A stretch of 44,331 nucleotides of DNA, taken from Prevotellaceae bacterium UBA4359. GTDB lineage: Bacteria > Bacteroidota > Bacteroidia > Bacteroidales > Bacteroidaceae. The stretch is taken from contig DGSP01000004.1 in the NCBI GenBank assembly GCA_002393555.1, positions 1 to 44,331 of the forward strand, written 5' to 3'. Of this stretch, positions 25,434 through 34,052 are shown piece by piece. How positions within the stretch are numbered: position 1 is the first letter of the stretch; each line of letters starts with the position of its first letter. Position numbers and translations under genes: made by a program. The notes under the pieces are model-generated. The model did not search any database. It saw only the letters and a list, made by a program, of their open reading frames with translations, and was not told where the DNA came from.

Positions 25434-26913
25434 TGCTTTCTTCTGTTTCTTCATTCATGATTTCCAGAATGCCAATCACATCCAGAATGTTAATGTTTTC
25501 ATCTTCATTCGGGTTTGCCACCTCCTTGATGAGTTTATCATCTTCCGTTCCGTTCATGAGCGACAGAGTAGAGATGACATCCAAGATGTTCACATTGTCG
25601 TCAGCGTTCACATCCCCCATCTTATAGCAGCCCATCCGTCCGTTCCTTGTCCGTGCAGTCACGCTGGTTCCGTCAGGCTCAGTCACTGAAATCTGGTTGA
25701 TTTTCACTTGGAAACTGCTGCCAGTGGGCATGTCTTCGGGAATATCCACATAGAAAGTGAGGAGTTTGGTGGTGGCAGCCTCCAGAGTTCCCCCAATCAT
25801 GGAGAAGACATAAATCGTCTCGCTCTGGGCTGTGGCTGAGGTTGTGTAGCCCACAGCCTTGTCGCTCAAAGTCACCTTGTCCAAACGTGGCATCAGTTCG
25901 GCAGGGAAGGTAAGTTGAAACGTCATGTCCTTCGCTTCCATCGAGTTGGCCATGTAGATGGGATACTCAATCGTCTTGCCTGGAATGCCGTTCACCGTCA
26001 TCAGATAGAACGAATACTTGTCCAGTGCAGGCATCAGAGGTTCGCTGGGCGAGGCTGGATTGAACTTGAAGCGAGCGTAGAAATCCACGTCTTCCTCTCC
26101 CATTGTGTAGGAGAAGTAGGACAGGGTGGTGTAGAGTTCGCCGTTCATGTACCATCCTACGAAGTCATAGCCATTGTTGGCATAGGCGTAGAGTGTGGCC
26201 GTGTTGCCAGTCAGCACTAAGCCGGAGTTGCCGCTGAAGTAGCCGCCTTCACTGCAATCCACCGTCACCCTATGGCGCACAATCGGCTCCGTGGGTTCGC
26301 TGGGCGAACTGGGGTCGAAGCGAAAGTGGGCTGTCAGCGTCTCCTTCTTCTCTTGGGTCGTATAACTGAAAGAAGAACTGGTCGATACCACCTCGCCCTC
26401 CTCGTTTGTCCAGTTGACGAACGAGAAGCCGGTCTCTGAATATGCCGTGAGGTTCACACTCTTGCCAGCCTGATACTTTCCACCGCCATAGACATAGCCG
26501 CCAGTGGAGGCTTGCACGGTGAGCGGAAAATACAGAATGGAAGAAGGGGGTACAGGCTCGCTGGGAGCCGATGGGTCAAACACAAAGTGGGCCGTCAGTT
26601 GGTCTTCTTCCTCCGTATTGGTGAAGTAGAACGACGTGGCCGTTGACAGGACTTCGCCCGTCTTGTCGGTCCAGTAGGCAAAGCGGTAGTTGCTGTTTGC
26701 GTAGGCATACACCCTGCGCGACTCGCCCACCGCATAGCGTCCACCGCCCGACACCGAGCCACCATCCTCGGGCTCGGCCTTCACCGTGATGCGGCCATAC
26801 ACAGTAGGCGCACCGGGCTCGGCTGGCGAGGTGGGGTTGAACGTGTCCTGCCCGTGGGCAGTGATGCCCAGCAGGAGCATCACCGCCATAGACAAATATC
26901 TTATCTTAATCAT
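25426..26913 (-). CDS. surface protein: InlB-like B-repeats, cohesin-like domain, dockerin-like repeats
   Basis: 495 residues with a signal peptide (MIKIRYLSMAVMLLLGITAHG). Three divergent InlB/Listeria-Bacteroides-type repeats lie at about 39-113, 126-198 and 212-281, each with a GG-x-V/Y-x-GGG-type turn, an aromatic F-x-x-W-T core and an L-T-AHF-type end, and each preceded or followed by an NP/DP-x-x-P-S-EP linker. A cohesin-like domain follows (about 300-420: IPGKTIEYPIYMANSMEAKD). The end has two dockerin-like calcium-loop repeats, GDVNADDNVNILDVISTL and NPNEDENINILDVIGIL (about 433-487). There is no sorting tail. ATG at 26913 was preferred to a GTG three codons upstream. Partner binding is inference. 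Confidence 0.7.
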   Translation of the reverse strand: MIKIRYLSMAVMLLLGITAHGQDTFNPTSPAEPGAPTVYGRITVKAEPEDGGSVSGGGRYAVGESRRVYAYANSNYRFAYWTDKTGEVLSTATSFYFTNTEEEDQLTAHFVFDPSAPSEPVPPSSILYFPLTVQASTGGYVYGGGKYQAGKSVNLTAYSETGFSFVNWTNEEGEVVSTSSSFSYTTQEKKETLTAHFRFDPSSPSEPTEPIVRHRVTVDCSEGGYFSGNSGLVLTGNTATLYAYANNGYDFVGWYMNGELYTTLSYFSYTMGEEDVDFYARFKFNPASPSEPLMPALDKYSFYLMTVNGIPGKTIEYPIYMANSMEAKDMTFQLTFPAELMPRLDKVTLSDKAVGYTTSATAQSETIYVFSMIGGTLEAATTKLLTFYVDIPEDMPTGSSFQVKINQISVTEPDGTSVTARTRNGRMGCYKMGDVNADDNVNILDVISTLSLMNGTEDDKLIKEVANPNEDENINILDVIGILEIMNEETEESNE

Positions 26914-26925
26914 AGTTCTCACGCT

Positions 26926-29900
26926 TTACTTTGCCAGATACTTTTTACCGTTCTTGATGACGATGCCCTTGTAACTGCCATCCACACGCTGGCCGTTCAG
27001 GTTGTAGGCTTTCTCGCCTTGGGGGAGGGTGGTGGAGATGCTCTCAATGCCGGTAGCCTCACCTGCATCAACCACCAGACGGAAACGTGCTTCCTGCTTT
27101 CCCTCTGCGGCGGTGAAACCATAGTCTTGTGCGGTCAGGTCAACGGTCAGATGCTCAAACTCATCCACCAGATACACCTTCTTGGCTTGGCAACGTGGCA
27201 TGGAGAGGGTAAAAGCCCCTGACTTCTGGGTGTAGAAGCCCAACTGCACCTCGCCCTCATCCATCGGACGCTCGTTGATGGCGTACTCTGTGCCGTCCTC
27301 GCCAATCGTGTAGATTTGAGGAGCATCGGCACTCATGAACTTGCTGGCATCGCAGCCCATGTCATAGCCACGAGTAGCCTCTTCGTTCACTACCACGCGG
27401 GTCTTGTCGCTGAACTCTCCGTTGCTCACCTCCAAGTCAATCAGTTGACGGGCTGTGGCACCTTCCATAGTACGTGCGTTTGCAGCGTTCTGGCTTTCAA
27501 TCACAGCATTGAGTTGACGTCCTTGCAAGGGGAAAGAGATGGTGTTGAGTTCTTTATTGGGGCACTGCACGAAGAATGCTTCGTTGGGACGGATGGCATA
27601 GTCATCGTCGGTCAGCGAATAGGCAGTGTAGGTACGGTTCCCGGCATCCCATACAGTGATGGGAGCGGTGAAGTTCAGCATGTGGTTGTTGTAGTAGCAC
27701 TGATAGGGGTTGCCGATGAGGTTCCAGCCTTTGTTGGCGGCATTGTCAGAAGCGTTCTCTTGCAGAGTCAGTGTTACTTCCTTGTTCGACACCACGTTTT
27801 GCTTGTTGGCGTTATCTACGGCGAGGAATCTCGACCAAGTAGAAATGTTTGTCTGATAGATGAAGCCCGTACCGGCAGGGATGATGTCGTCTTCGCCAAA
27901 GTTCTTCCACGACCCCGATGCGCCGTTTGCTGCACGGTTGGCACCATCATAGTAGCGGATGGCATACTGTGCACCATTGGCAGGAGCGATGTCCGACACC
28001 TTCACATCGAAGGGCAGGGAGAAGAAGAACCAACGCTTTTCATCAGTTTCAAGGTCTGTGCTGACATTGCCGTTGACCTTCACGTAGTTGCTGTTGGAGA
28101 GAATCTGACCAGGATAATTGGTGTAGTTCTTGCGGTTGCCATAGAAGTATAGGTTGTTGATTTCCTGTGGAGCATCACCGTTGATTTTCAGCGATGGCAA
28201 GCGGTCGTTGGCACCGATGATGGTAATGTTGGGATTACCCTCAAAACGGTCACGGGCATTCAATACCAATGGCTGATTGATAGTCCAGTCTTGAATCTCT
28301 GCCGTGCTGAAACCTTCGATGGCTTTGGCATTGTACCAATATGGATCTAATTTGTAGGAGTTGACAAGATGGGACGGTACTTCAAGGATGGTATTTGCTA
28401 TATCACCTGTTAGTGTATGGGAATGAAGTACAACTGTTGGGCTATTTAAGCGGAGCCGAGTCGGTACATCAAGAATGTCATTACTAAGTATTGAATAGAA
28501 TGAAGTGGGAAACTCTACATAACTGAGACCACATGCGGAGAACGCATTAGAACCAATGGTCTTGATACTATTGGGGAGGATGAGGGATTCAAGCGCATAA
28601 TTATTACCAAAGGCTGCATTACCTATATAAGTCAGACCTTCAGGAAGTGCTGCATTCAATGATTGACAATATCCAAAAGCCCAATCACCGATGGTTTTTA
28701 GAGAAGATGGCAAACGATCCATATTCATGGTATGGCAGTGATCGAAAGCATGGCTTTCAACTTCTTCAATAGTATTGGGAAGAGTAATCTGTGCATAGTA
28801 GTTGTCGTAAAAGCAGTAAGAAGGTATTTTTGTAATCTTCTTGCCAAGGTCAATCTTTTGGCATTGATAGTTCTGAGAAAAGGCATATTGACCTAATGAT
28901 TCGAGAGAATCAGGCAAAATGGCTTCTTTGATGTGTGTATGATAAAAAGCATCTTCTCCTATAGTTGTTGTATGGCGAGGGAATGTGACATCTTCTACAT
29001 ACGAATTTCGAAAAGCACAAGATCCTATTGTTTTTAGGGTGTCGGGTAAAATAACTTTGTTGAGGAACATTTTTGCTGATGCAGATTCTACGCCGTCAAA
29101 CTGACTCTTAGGTACGGCATTTGTAATGGCATCTTTCATGTCCAACTCAAAAAGATTGGTCATCATCTTTATCTTTGCCCAGTCATCGTCGTTCATGGGA
29201 CCACTCACTTTCAAACGTTTCACGTCCTTGACGTGATTGACATTATAGAGAACTTCGGTTCCGAGGCTGCCAGGTTCGAGAAGGCTCACTTCTACCAGTG
29301 GTGTGGCTACACAACCAATATTGCGGATGCGAAGTCTTTTATAGTCTGATGCGTGTGAGTTACTAAACACCCATTTGATAGTATGTGTGCCAGTTGACAA
29401 TTTCTCAAAGAACCTGTCATAATTGCCTGCTTCCCAGAAATAGTTGCCATAAGCCATATTGTCTCGTAGGCTACGTGTCTGTATATCATCCACATAAACG
29501 TCCACCCAATACCATCCGCCTGATGGCCCATCTAGTTCATATACAAAAGTGGCATCTTGGTCAACCTTGACAGTGGCAGTTAGTGTACTGCTGGAGTTGC
29601 CTCTTATTTCTCGTTCAAAATAGGTTCCAGTGGTATAACTATTGAAAATGATAGGGTATTCATTCCAACTGGGTGCTTGATAATCTTTATACGTTCTTAA
29701 CTCTTCTGCAGCATTGATAAGTTCTTCTGTGGTTGCCGAAGCACGATTTGCATAAAGTGCTTCATACAATTCTCTAAATTCCTTGAGGCTTTCCAATGCA
29801 GTTCCACCTAAACTTTCTAATTCATTGTACAGCCTCACCTCTGCTGTATAGTGTGCTGCTTCATCAGAAAGGAAAAACTTCCAAGTGATATTTCCTGCTT

Positions 29901-30345
29901 CGCATCTCCAAAGTTCTTTGCGATTACCATCTTCATAGTAACCAAGATATCCCGATGAAATAAGACATTGTAGAGTGTCACCACTCTCTGCATATCCGAT
30001 ACGGAACGTCGCTTCTGGACAATTGTGAGTACCAGAATCGTAAAAGACGAAAGAGTCGTTATAGTAGCCTTCATGACATAAATAGCATTCTTGTGAATAA
30101 TTGAATAACTTGAATCCGCCCTCAGCGGTTTTTACATTGAAGTCATCACCTGTTGTTTTCAAAAGTGGAGTGGTGCCACTGGAATTTATGAACAGTCCTG
30201 TTCCCACATTATAAATCCAGTAACTCTTCCCTGGTTCGGGAGTCTGTGCGGTTGGCAGCGTAGGTGCCACACGTTCAGCGGCATAAACGGCTGAACTCCA
30301 TGCCATCGCCACGAGCGACAGCACGCAAATAAGTTTTTGTTTCAT
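26926..30345 (-). CDS. large BspA-like leucine-rich-repeat surface protein with C-terminal sorting-like tail
   Basis: 1139 residues. A signal peptide (MKQKLICVLSLVAMAWSSAVYA) is followed by an unrecognised N-terminal region with a ligand-binding-like beta segment at about 230-340. LRR_5/BspA-type repeats (about 400-650) recur as I-L-P-x-x-L-x-x-IG-x-x-AF, for example LPDTLKTIGSCAFRNSYVED and LPEGLTYIGNAAFGNNYALE. A long beta-rich part leads to the tail AYNLNGQRVDGSYKGIVIKN and GKKYLAK, a probable type IX secretion signal. ATG at 30345 gives the signal peptide; the frame is open 31 codons further into the structured upstream region. It is the first gene of the operon, 12 bases before the dockerin gene. 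Adhesion is a common role for BspA relatives. Confidence 0.75.
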   Translation of the reverse strand: MKQKLICVLSLVAMAWSSAVYAAERVAPTLPTAQTPEPGKSYWIYNVGTGLFINSSGTTPLLKTTGDDFNVKTAEGGFKLFNYSQECYLCHEGYYNDSFVFYDSGTHNCPEATFRIGYAESGDTLQCLISSGYLGYYEDGNRKELWRCEAGNITWKFFLSDEAAHYTAEVRLYNELESLGGTALESLKEFRELYEALYANRASATTEELINAAEELRTYKDYQAPSWNEYPIIFNSYTTGTYFEREIRGNSSSTLTATVKVDQDATFVYELDGPSGGWYWVDVYVDDIQTRSLRDNMAYGNYFWEAGNYDRFFEKLSTGTHTIKWVFSNSHASDYKRLRIRNIGCVATPLVEVSLLEPGSLGTEVLYNVNHVKDVKRLKVSGPMNDDDWAKIKMMTNLFELDMKDAITNAVPKSQFDGVESASAKMFLNKVILPDTLKTIGSCAFRNSYVEDVTFPRHTTTIGEDAFYHTHIKEAILPDSLESLGQYAFSQNYQCQKIDLGKKITKIPSYCFYDNYYAQITLPNTIEEVESHAFDHCHTMNMDRLPSSLKTIGDWAFGYCQSLNAALPEGLTYIGNAAFGNNYALESLILPNSIKTIGSNAFSACGLSYVEFPTSFYSILSNDILDVPTRLRLNSPTVVLHSHTLTGDIANTILEVPSHLVNSYKLDPYWYNAKAIEGFSTAEIQDWTINQPLVLNARDRFEGNPNITIIGANDRLPSLKINGDAPQEINNLYFYGNRKNYTNYPGQILSNSNYVKVNGNVSTDLETDEKRWFFFSLPFDVKVSDIAPANGAQYAIRYYDGANRAANGASGSWKNFGEDDIIPAGTGFIYQTNISTWSRFLAVDNANKQNVVSNKEVTLTLQENASDNAANKGWNLIGNPYQCYYNNHMLNFTAPITVWDAGNRTYTAYSLTDDDYAIRPNEAFFVQCPNKELNTISFPLQGRQLNAVIESQNAANARTMEGATARQLIDLEVSNGEFSDKTRVVVNEEATRGYDMGCDASKFMSADAPQIYTIGEDGTEYAINERPMDEGEVQLGFYTQKSGAFTLSMPRCQAKKVYLVDEFEHLTVDLTAQDYGFTAAEGKQEARFRLVVDAGEATGIESISTTLPQGEKAYNLNGQRVDGSYKGIVIKNGKKYLAK

Positions 30346-30360
30346 AGTTGATAAATTGTT

Positions 30361-30574
30361 TGGTGTGAATAAAAAAGTAGTTGGCGGTTGTTGTGATGTG
30401 AAAAAATATAAGCAGGACTTGAATTTCTTACTTATCACATCACGGGCACCGCCAAGCGCCTCACACCATAAGCATCAGACAATTCAGGTCCTGCCACAGG
30501 GCAGGACTTTTGTCTTGCTTATTCCCGGTGTTGAATTTGGCGGATTCGTGATGTGGGAATAAGAAGCAAAAGCC
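30361..30574. other. highly structured non-coding region upstream of the surface operon
   Basis: Several inverted repeats are nested here. (a) GGTGTGA 30362-30368 with TCACACC 30461-30467. (b) A 20-bp arm 30381-30400 with 30436-30455, giving 16 Watson-Crick pairs, 2 G-T pairs and 2 mismatches. (c) A perfect 8-bp stem GTCCTGCC 30488-30495 with GGCAGGAC 30500-30507. (d) CTTATTCCC 30518-30526 with GGGAATAAG 30555-30563, extendable outward. In addition, the loop of (b), 30412-30425, is complementary to 30481-30494 except for one G-T pair, so it competes with stem (c). TTGGCGG and GTGATGTG occur twice as direct repeats. No TAnnTTTG promoter for the operon was found in 30346-30660. The remainder of that gap shows nothing else I recognise. 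Confidence 0.75.
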
Positions 30575-30660
30575 TCTTTATATCTTTGTCATTCTATGTT
30601 TTCTTTCTTACTCCATAGGCATGTGGGTTTAGAGTGAATATTTGTGTTGATTTCGATGCT

Positions 30661-30978
30661 TTATACAGCAATCCCCGTCCGCATTACGTCGCGGTAGAGG
30701 GGGAAAGACTCGTTCTCTTCCATGAGGACAGGTTCAATGAGGTAGTTTACCTTGGGTGCAATCATCCATAGGCGAGTGGATAGTTTAAGCCAGTCATCGT
30801 GCAGTTGTGGTACAACCACTGCCATGTCAATATCGCTGTCGGGATGGGCGGAACCTTTCGAGTAAGAACCAAACATGTAAACCTTGGTTCTTTTGTCGAA
30901 TCTGGATGCAATCACTCGCTTGTATTCTCTGACGAGTTCAAGTGCTTCCTCTTGTCTGAGAGTTTGCCTTTTATCCAT
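30661..30978 (-). CDS. minimal nucleotidyltransferase (MNT-type) protein
   Basis: 105 residues with the nucleotidyltransferase signature GSYSKGSAHPDSDIDMAVVV: Gly37-Ser38 and the metal-binding Asp49 and Asp51. This size fits the MNT antitoxin family, which AMPylates HEPN toxins, but no HEPN gene lies beside it, so it is an orphan here. The frame is open to an ATG at 31014, but a good promoter (31002-31032, minus strand) covers that codon, so transcription would begin near 30995. ATG at 30978 (MDKRQTLRQ) is therefore the likelier start. It stands alone between the structured region and the HU-like gene. Confidence 0.75.
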   Translation of the reverse strand: MDKRQTLRQEEALELVREYKRVIASRFDKRTKVYMFGSYSKGSAHPDSDIDMAVVVPQLHDDWLKLSTRLWMIAPKVNYLIEPVLMEENESFPLYRDVMRTGIAV

Positions 30979-31001
30979 TGTCCACTGGTTGTTTTCAAGT
31001 G

Positions 31002-31032
31002 CAAATGTACTCATTTATTTATAACAAACAAA
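31002..31032 (-). promoter_or_regulatory. promoter of the nucleotidyltransferase gene
   Basis: On the minus strand TTTG (31032-31029), 19 bases, then TACATTTG (31009-31002). Initiation would fall near 30995, downstream of the first possible ATG at 31014, which supports the start at 30978. Confidence 0.65.
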
Positions 31033-31058
31033 AAAAATCGGAGTTTTTTTATTTTCCT

Positions 31059-31090
31059 TTTGCTAACCTCTGAAAGTTTGTCTATCTTTG
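31059..31090 (+). promoter_or_regulatory. promoter of the HU-like gene
   Basis: TTTG at 31059-31062, 20 bases, then TATCTTTG at 31083-31090, a full consensus match. Transcription would start near 31097, so the palindrome array at 31126-31188 lies inside the transcribed leader. Confidence 0.75.
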
Positions 31091-31125
31091 CCGAGGAAAA
31101 ATGGTTCGTTCACTGCCTCAAAACA

Positions 31126-31188
31126 GGTGTGAGTCACACCCCTACCATAGGTGTGAGTCACACGTGTGCCATAGGTGTGAGTCACACC
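31126..31188. repeat. array of three 15-bp palindromes at 24-bp period, locus 2
   Basis: GGTGTGAGTCACACC at 31126-31140 and 31174-31188, with GGTGTGAGTCACACG at 31150-31164, are separated by 9-bp spacers (cctaccata, tgtgccata). The period is exactly 24 bp, as in the array at 8013-8075, and the spacers match the reverse complements of those at locus 1 closely. The ends carry CAAAACA and TGTTTTG, so the whole array is itself a larger palindrome. It lies in the leader of the HU-like gene. Confidence 0.92.
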
Positions 31189-31218
31189 TGTTTTGGGGCT
31201 ATTTAATATGATGTGATT

Positions 31219-31617
31219 ATGCTGATTGTAAGGAAAGCAAAAAAGAAGATTGTGCGTCCTGATGGGATGCACGAGGCATGGGTGTATCAGTCGCCAGTGT
31301 TGCCGCTTGTCCAGTTTAAGGATGTGGTGAAAGAATGTGCGGAATCGTGTGGTGAACACCCCAGCAAGACGTTGGGGGTGGTGAATGCCTTGATGGATCG
31401 CATTGCGCACTATCTGGAGATTGGGCGTTCGGTGCGCATCGATGGCATCGGCACCCTCAAGCCGGTCATCAACTCCACCTCGGCTCCTTCGGCTGAGGAA
31501 CTGGGCGACCCTGCCGAGGCCATCAAGGGGGTGAAGGTGCGGTTCTATCCACACACTCCTTTGCAGGAGGCGATTGCTGAGAATGGATTTGAGTATCAAC
31601 CCGAACTGGATGATTAA
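31219..31617 (+). CDS. HU-like DNA-binding protein
   Basis: 132 residues, resembling the Bacteroidetes HU-like family, which is longer than ordinary HU (about 90). Seen: VRKAKKKIVRPDGMHEAWVY at the N-terminus, a helical segment FKDVVKECAESCGEHPSKTL and VVNALMDRIAHYLEIGRSVR, then IDGIGTLKPVINSTSA, which matches the HU turn-and-beta region, and a C-terminal tail GVKVRFYPHTPLQEAIAENG. ATG at 31219 was preferred to a GTG two codons upstream. DNA binding and bending is the family role; the target is unknown. It has a strong promoter and a leader with three palindromes. The TPR gene starts 36 bases after it. Confidence 0.8.
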   Translation: MLIVRKAKKKIVRPDGMHEAWVYQSPVLPLVQFKDVVKECAESCGEHPSKTLGVVNALMDRIAHYLEIGRSVRIDGIGTLKPVINSTSAPSAEELGDPAEAIKGVKVRFYPHTPLQEAIAENGFEYQPELDD

Positions 31618-31653
31618 CAGTTGACAGTTAATTGTTATTTGAACCCCTATCGT

Positions 31654-33912
31654 ATGAAGAAAACGATTGTTTGGACATTGGTTGTACTGGTGGTGCTGGG
31701 CATTGCCGGGGTGGTGGTGTGGTGGTGCTGGCCAGCCGAGACCATCGACTTGGAGACCTACACGCCGTCGCGAGAGTTTGAACCGGCCTGGGAGGCTCTG
31801 TCGGAGGAGCCGAAGGAGCCGGAGTATGACCTGGAGGAGACGGTGAGGGCGATGAACGCGCTGGAAGTGGCACAGTGTCAGTCGGAAGACTTCATGAGTT
31901 ATCTGGAGTATGTGGCCAAGCAAGACTTTAGCAGGGTGGCTCCTGAAGTGTTGGAACAGAAGCGGAAACTGTTCCCCATCCTGCAGCGGCTCTACGAACT
32001 GCAGAAGGAGCATGAGGAACTGGACGATGTGTGGATGCTGATGCGGAGCGCGACGAGCGGTGCCGCCACGTTTGTCTCGGAGGTGAACCCCGTGGGGGTG
32101 ATTGCGTCGATGGCGACAGGCGATGCCACGTTGAGTTCGGTGTCGGTGGTCGAAGGCATGGACAAGGCCAAGACATCGGCCTTCGACGAATATGAGAAGC
32201 AGAAGGAACTGAAACGCAAACTGGAACTTGAGATTGAGACGGTGCGCCTGTCGTACATCGAGTATCTGGAGGGCTATGCGCCTATTTATTATAAGTATAT
32301 GCAGGAGTGGAATGCCCTGTGCCTGAAGAAGGACAAGGCTTATCTCGACCTCTATGGCGGCAATCCGCTCGATGCCTACAACCAGACGCAGGAGATGCTG
32401 AAAGGCTATCCGACCAATCGCGAGGCTCTGCTGCTGAAGAGTCTGGCCCTGCTGCAACTTTCGCAGCAGGCAGGCCAACTGGACAATCTGGAAGGGCTGG
32501 ACAATCCTGAAACTCCAGATGCTCCAGATTCTCCAGACAGTCCGGCCACCCAGCCTTCCTCCTCTGGTTCAGTGGAAAGCAGCCCTGCGGTGGATGGCAT
32601 CGCGCTCCCTGCTGAGAAGAAGGCCCTTCCCCTCCTCGTGGAGGCCGAGACCACTCTCGACCACTACATGAAACTCTATCCCGACCGCTCGGCTCCGGCA
32701 CTGGTGCTGAAGGGACTGCTCTACCGCGAGCAGGGCGAGGTGGCCAAGGCCATCTCCTATTTCGACCAGGCTTCCATCGAATATCCGCGCCAGGCGGAGG
32801 CTCTGACCGACCTGCTCGACAGTTACAAGGCGCGCACCTATCTGAACCGCTCGGCCGAGGGAAAGTATCTCTTGCGACTCTACCGCTCCACGATGGAAGG
32901 CTTCGGCCTCTTCAGTCCCAATCTGCTCAAGGCCCGCTACTATGCCCAGCACGGCGACACGGAGCGGAGCAAGGAGGAAATCTTCAACCACTTCTATCGC
33001 CGAGGCAATCAGGGTGTCTATGACTGTCTGCTGAGCGACATGCAGTACTGCGAGGAAAACATGTACAGCAGTTTCCGCCAGATTCTGCTGGAGCAGTCGT
33101 TCATCGACGTGCAGGTGGAACCCACCACCAACTGGACCCTCTCCAACAAGGACGACGAAATCAAGGTGACCATCAACAACCGCTCCGACATCGACCTGGA
33201 GAACGTGCGCATCTTTCTTTGTCTCCACTACACCGACATGTACAAGGACGAGTATGACGTGCAGAAACTCCCCTCCGTCAACATCATCAGGCACCACGAC
33301 AAGACCGAGATAGGTGTGGTGCCGCTCACCTACGAGGGGAAGAAGTACAACGACATCACCCGCATCCGTGCCATCGCCATGACCGACGACAAGATTTGCT
33401 GGATTGACAACGTGGATTATAAGTACATGAAGGCTCAGGCCCATGCGCTTGGCGACTCTTCGAAGGGAAAGAAATCGGGGAAAACCCCATCCTCTTCTCC
33501 CAAGCAGCAACTCCTCGCCGACTTCGACACCGACACCCACAAACTGCAGGAAATCATCCGTCAGGGCATGCGGGTGAACGGCATAGCCAGCGATGGCAAC
33601 CTGTGGAACGACATGAAACGCGATGTGAAGAACCTCGTCACCGGCGGTGACCGCAAACTGCACATTGAACTGCCGCGTGTCCTCACCCTCATCGACCCCG
33701 TCTTCTCGCTCAACCAACTGAACGACAAGGACAAGGCCGTGCGCCCCTCGGAGAACTATCTCGCTGGCTCCAGCATCCGCCTGAAGTTCGACTACGAGCC
33801 CAAGCAGGGCGAAACTATCCCCCTCTACATCTACAGCGACTTGGTCAACTTCCGGGTGACCATCAAGTTTGAGGGCGTCACTCCCACCGTGAAGAGTGTG
33901 GAGTTGCTCTGA
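31654..33912 (+). CDS. membrane-anchored TPR-like protein of unknown function
   Basis: 752 residues. One N-terminal membrane helix (MKKTIVWTLVVLVVLGIAGV, about 3-26) is followed by a large outer part. Helical segments at about 40-270 include coiled-coil stretches (YEKQKELKRKLELEIETVRL). A linker of repeated P-D-x-P units lies at about 290-310 (NPETPDAPDSPDSPATQP). TPR-like helices follow at about 325-400 (LVLKGLLYREQGEVAKAISY), and a C-terminal beta-rich part contains TNWTLSNKDDEIKVTINNRS. No enzyme motif is recognised. ATG at 31654 was chosen because it starts the membrane helix. It follows the HU-like gene by 36 bases, probably on the same transcript, and ends at a terminator. Confidence 0.7.
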   Translation: MKKTIVWTLVVLVVLGIAGVVVWWCWPAETIDLETYTPSREFEPAWEALSEEPKEPEYDLEETVRAMNALEVAQCQSEDFMSYLEYVAKQDFSRVAPEVLEQKRKLFPILQRLYELQKEHEELDDVWMLMRSATSGAATFVSEVNPVGVIASMATGDATLSSVSVVEGMDKAKTSAFDEYEKQKELKRKLELEIETVRLSYIEYLEGYAPIYYKYMQEWNALCLKKDKAYLDLYGGNPLDAYNQTQEMLKGYPTNREALLLKSLALLQLSQQAGQLDNLEGLDNPETPDAPDSPDSPATQPSSSGSVESSPAVDGIALPAEKKALPLLVEAETTLDHYMKLYPDRSAPALVLKGLLYREQGEVAKAISYFDQASIEYPRQAEALTDLLDSYKARTYLNRSAEGKYLLRLYRSTMEGFGLFSPNLLKARYYAQHGDTERSKEEIFNHFYRRGNQGVYDCLLSDMQYCEENMYSSFRQILLEQSFIDVQVEPTTNWTLSNKDDEIKVTINNRSDIDLENVRIFLCLHYTDMYKDEYDVQKLPSVNIIRHHDKTEIGVVPLTYEGKKYNDITRIRAIAMTDDKICWIDNVDYKYMKAQAHALGDSSKGKKSGKTPSSSPKQQLLADFDTDTHKLQEIIRQGMRVNGIASDGNLWNDMKRDVKNLVTGGDRKLHIELPRVLTLIDPVFSLNQLNDKDKAVRPSENYLAGSSIRLKFDYEPKQGETIPLYIYSDLVNFRVTIKFEGVTPTVKSVELL

Positions 33913-33948
33913 GCGGCTCTTCCTGCCAAACAGCATCTGGAACAAAAA

Positions 33949-33991
33949 AGAGCGGACTGGACTCACGTCCCGCCCGCTCTCGCATTGTTTT
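33949..33991 (+). terminator. terminator after the TPR gene
   Basis: AGAGCGG (33949-33955) pairs with CCGCTCT (33974-33980) around an 18-base loop, with a TTTT run shortly after (33988-33991). The stem is short but G/C-rich, and the position fits the end of the HU-like/TPR unit. Confidence 0.6.
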
Positions 33992-34052
33992 CACCTATTA
34001 TATATTGCTATCTAATCACGTCTTATGTGACGACCTTCACTAATATAGGCTA

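Noticed and set aside
31063..32478. Long minus-strand open frame encoding GVTHT-type octapeptide repeats
   Set aside because: The 24-bp period keeps any frame open, so octapeptide repeats appear in several frames on both strands; the frame lies antisense to the HU-like and TPR genes and has no domain.
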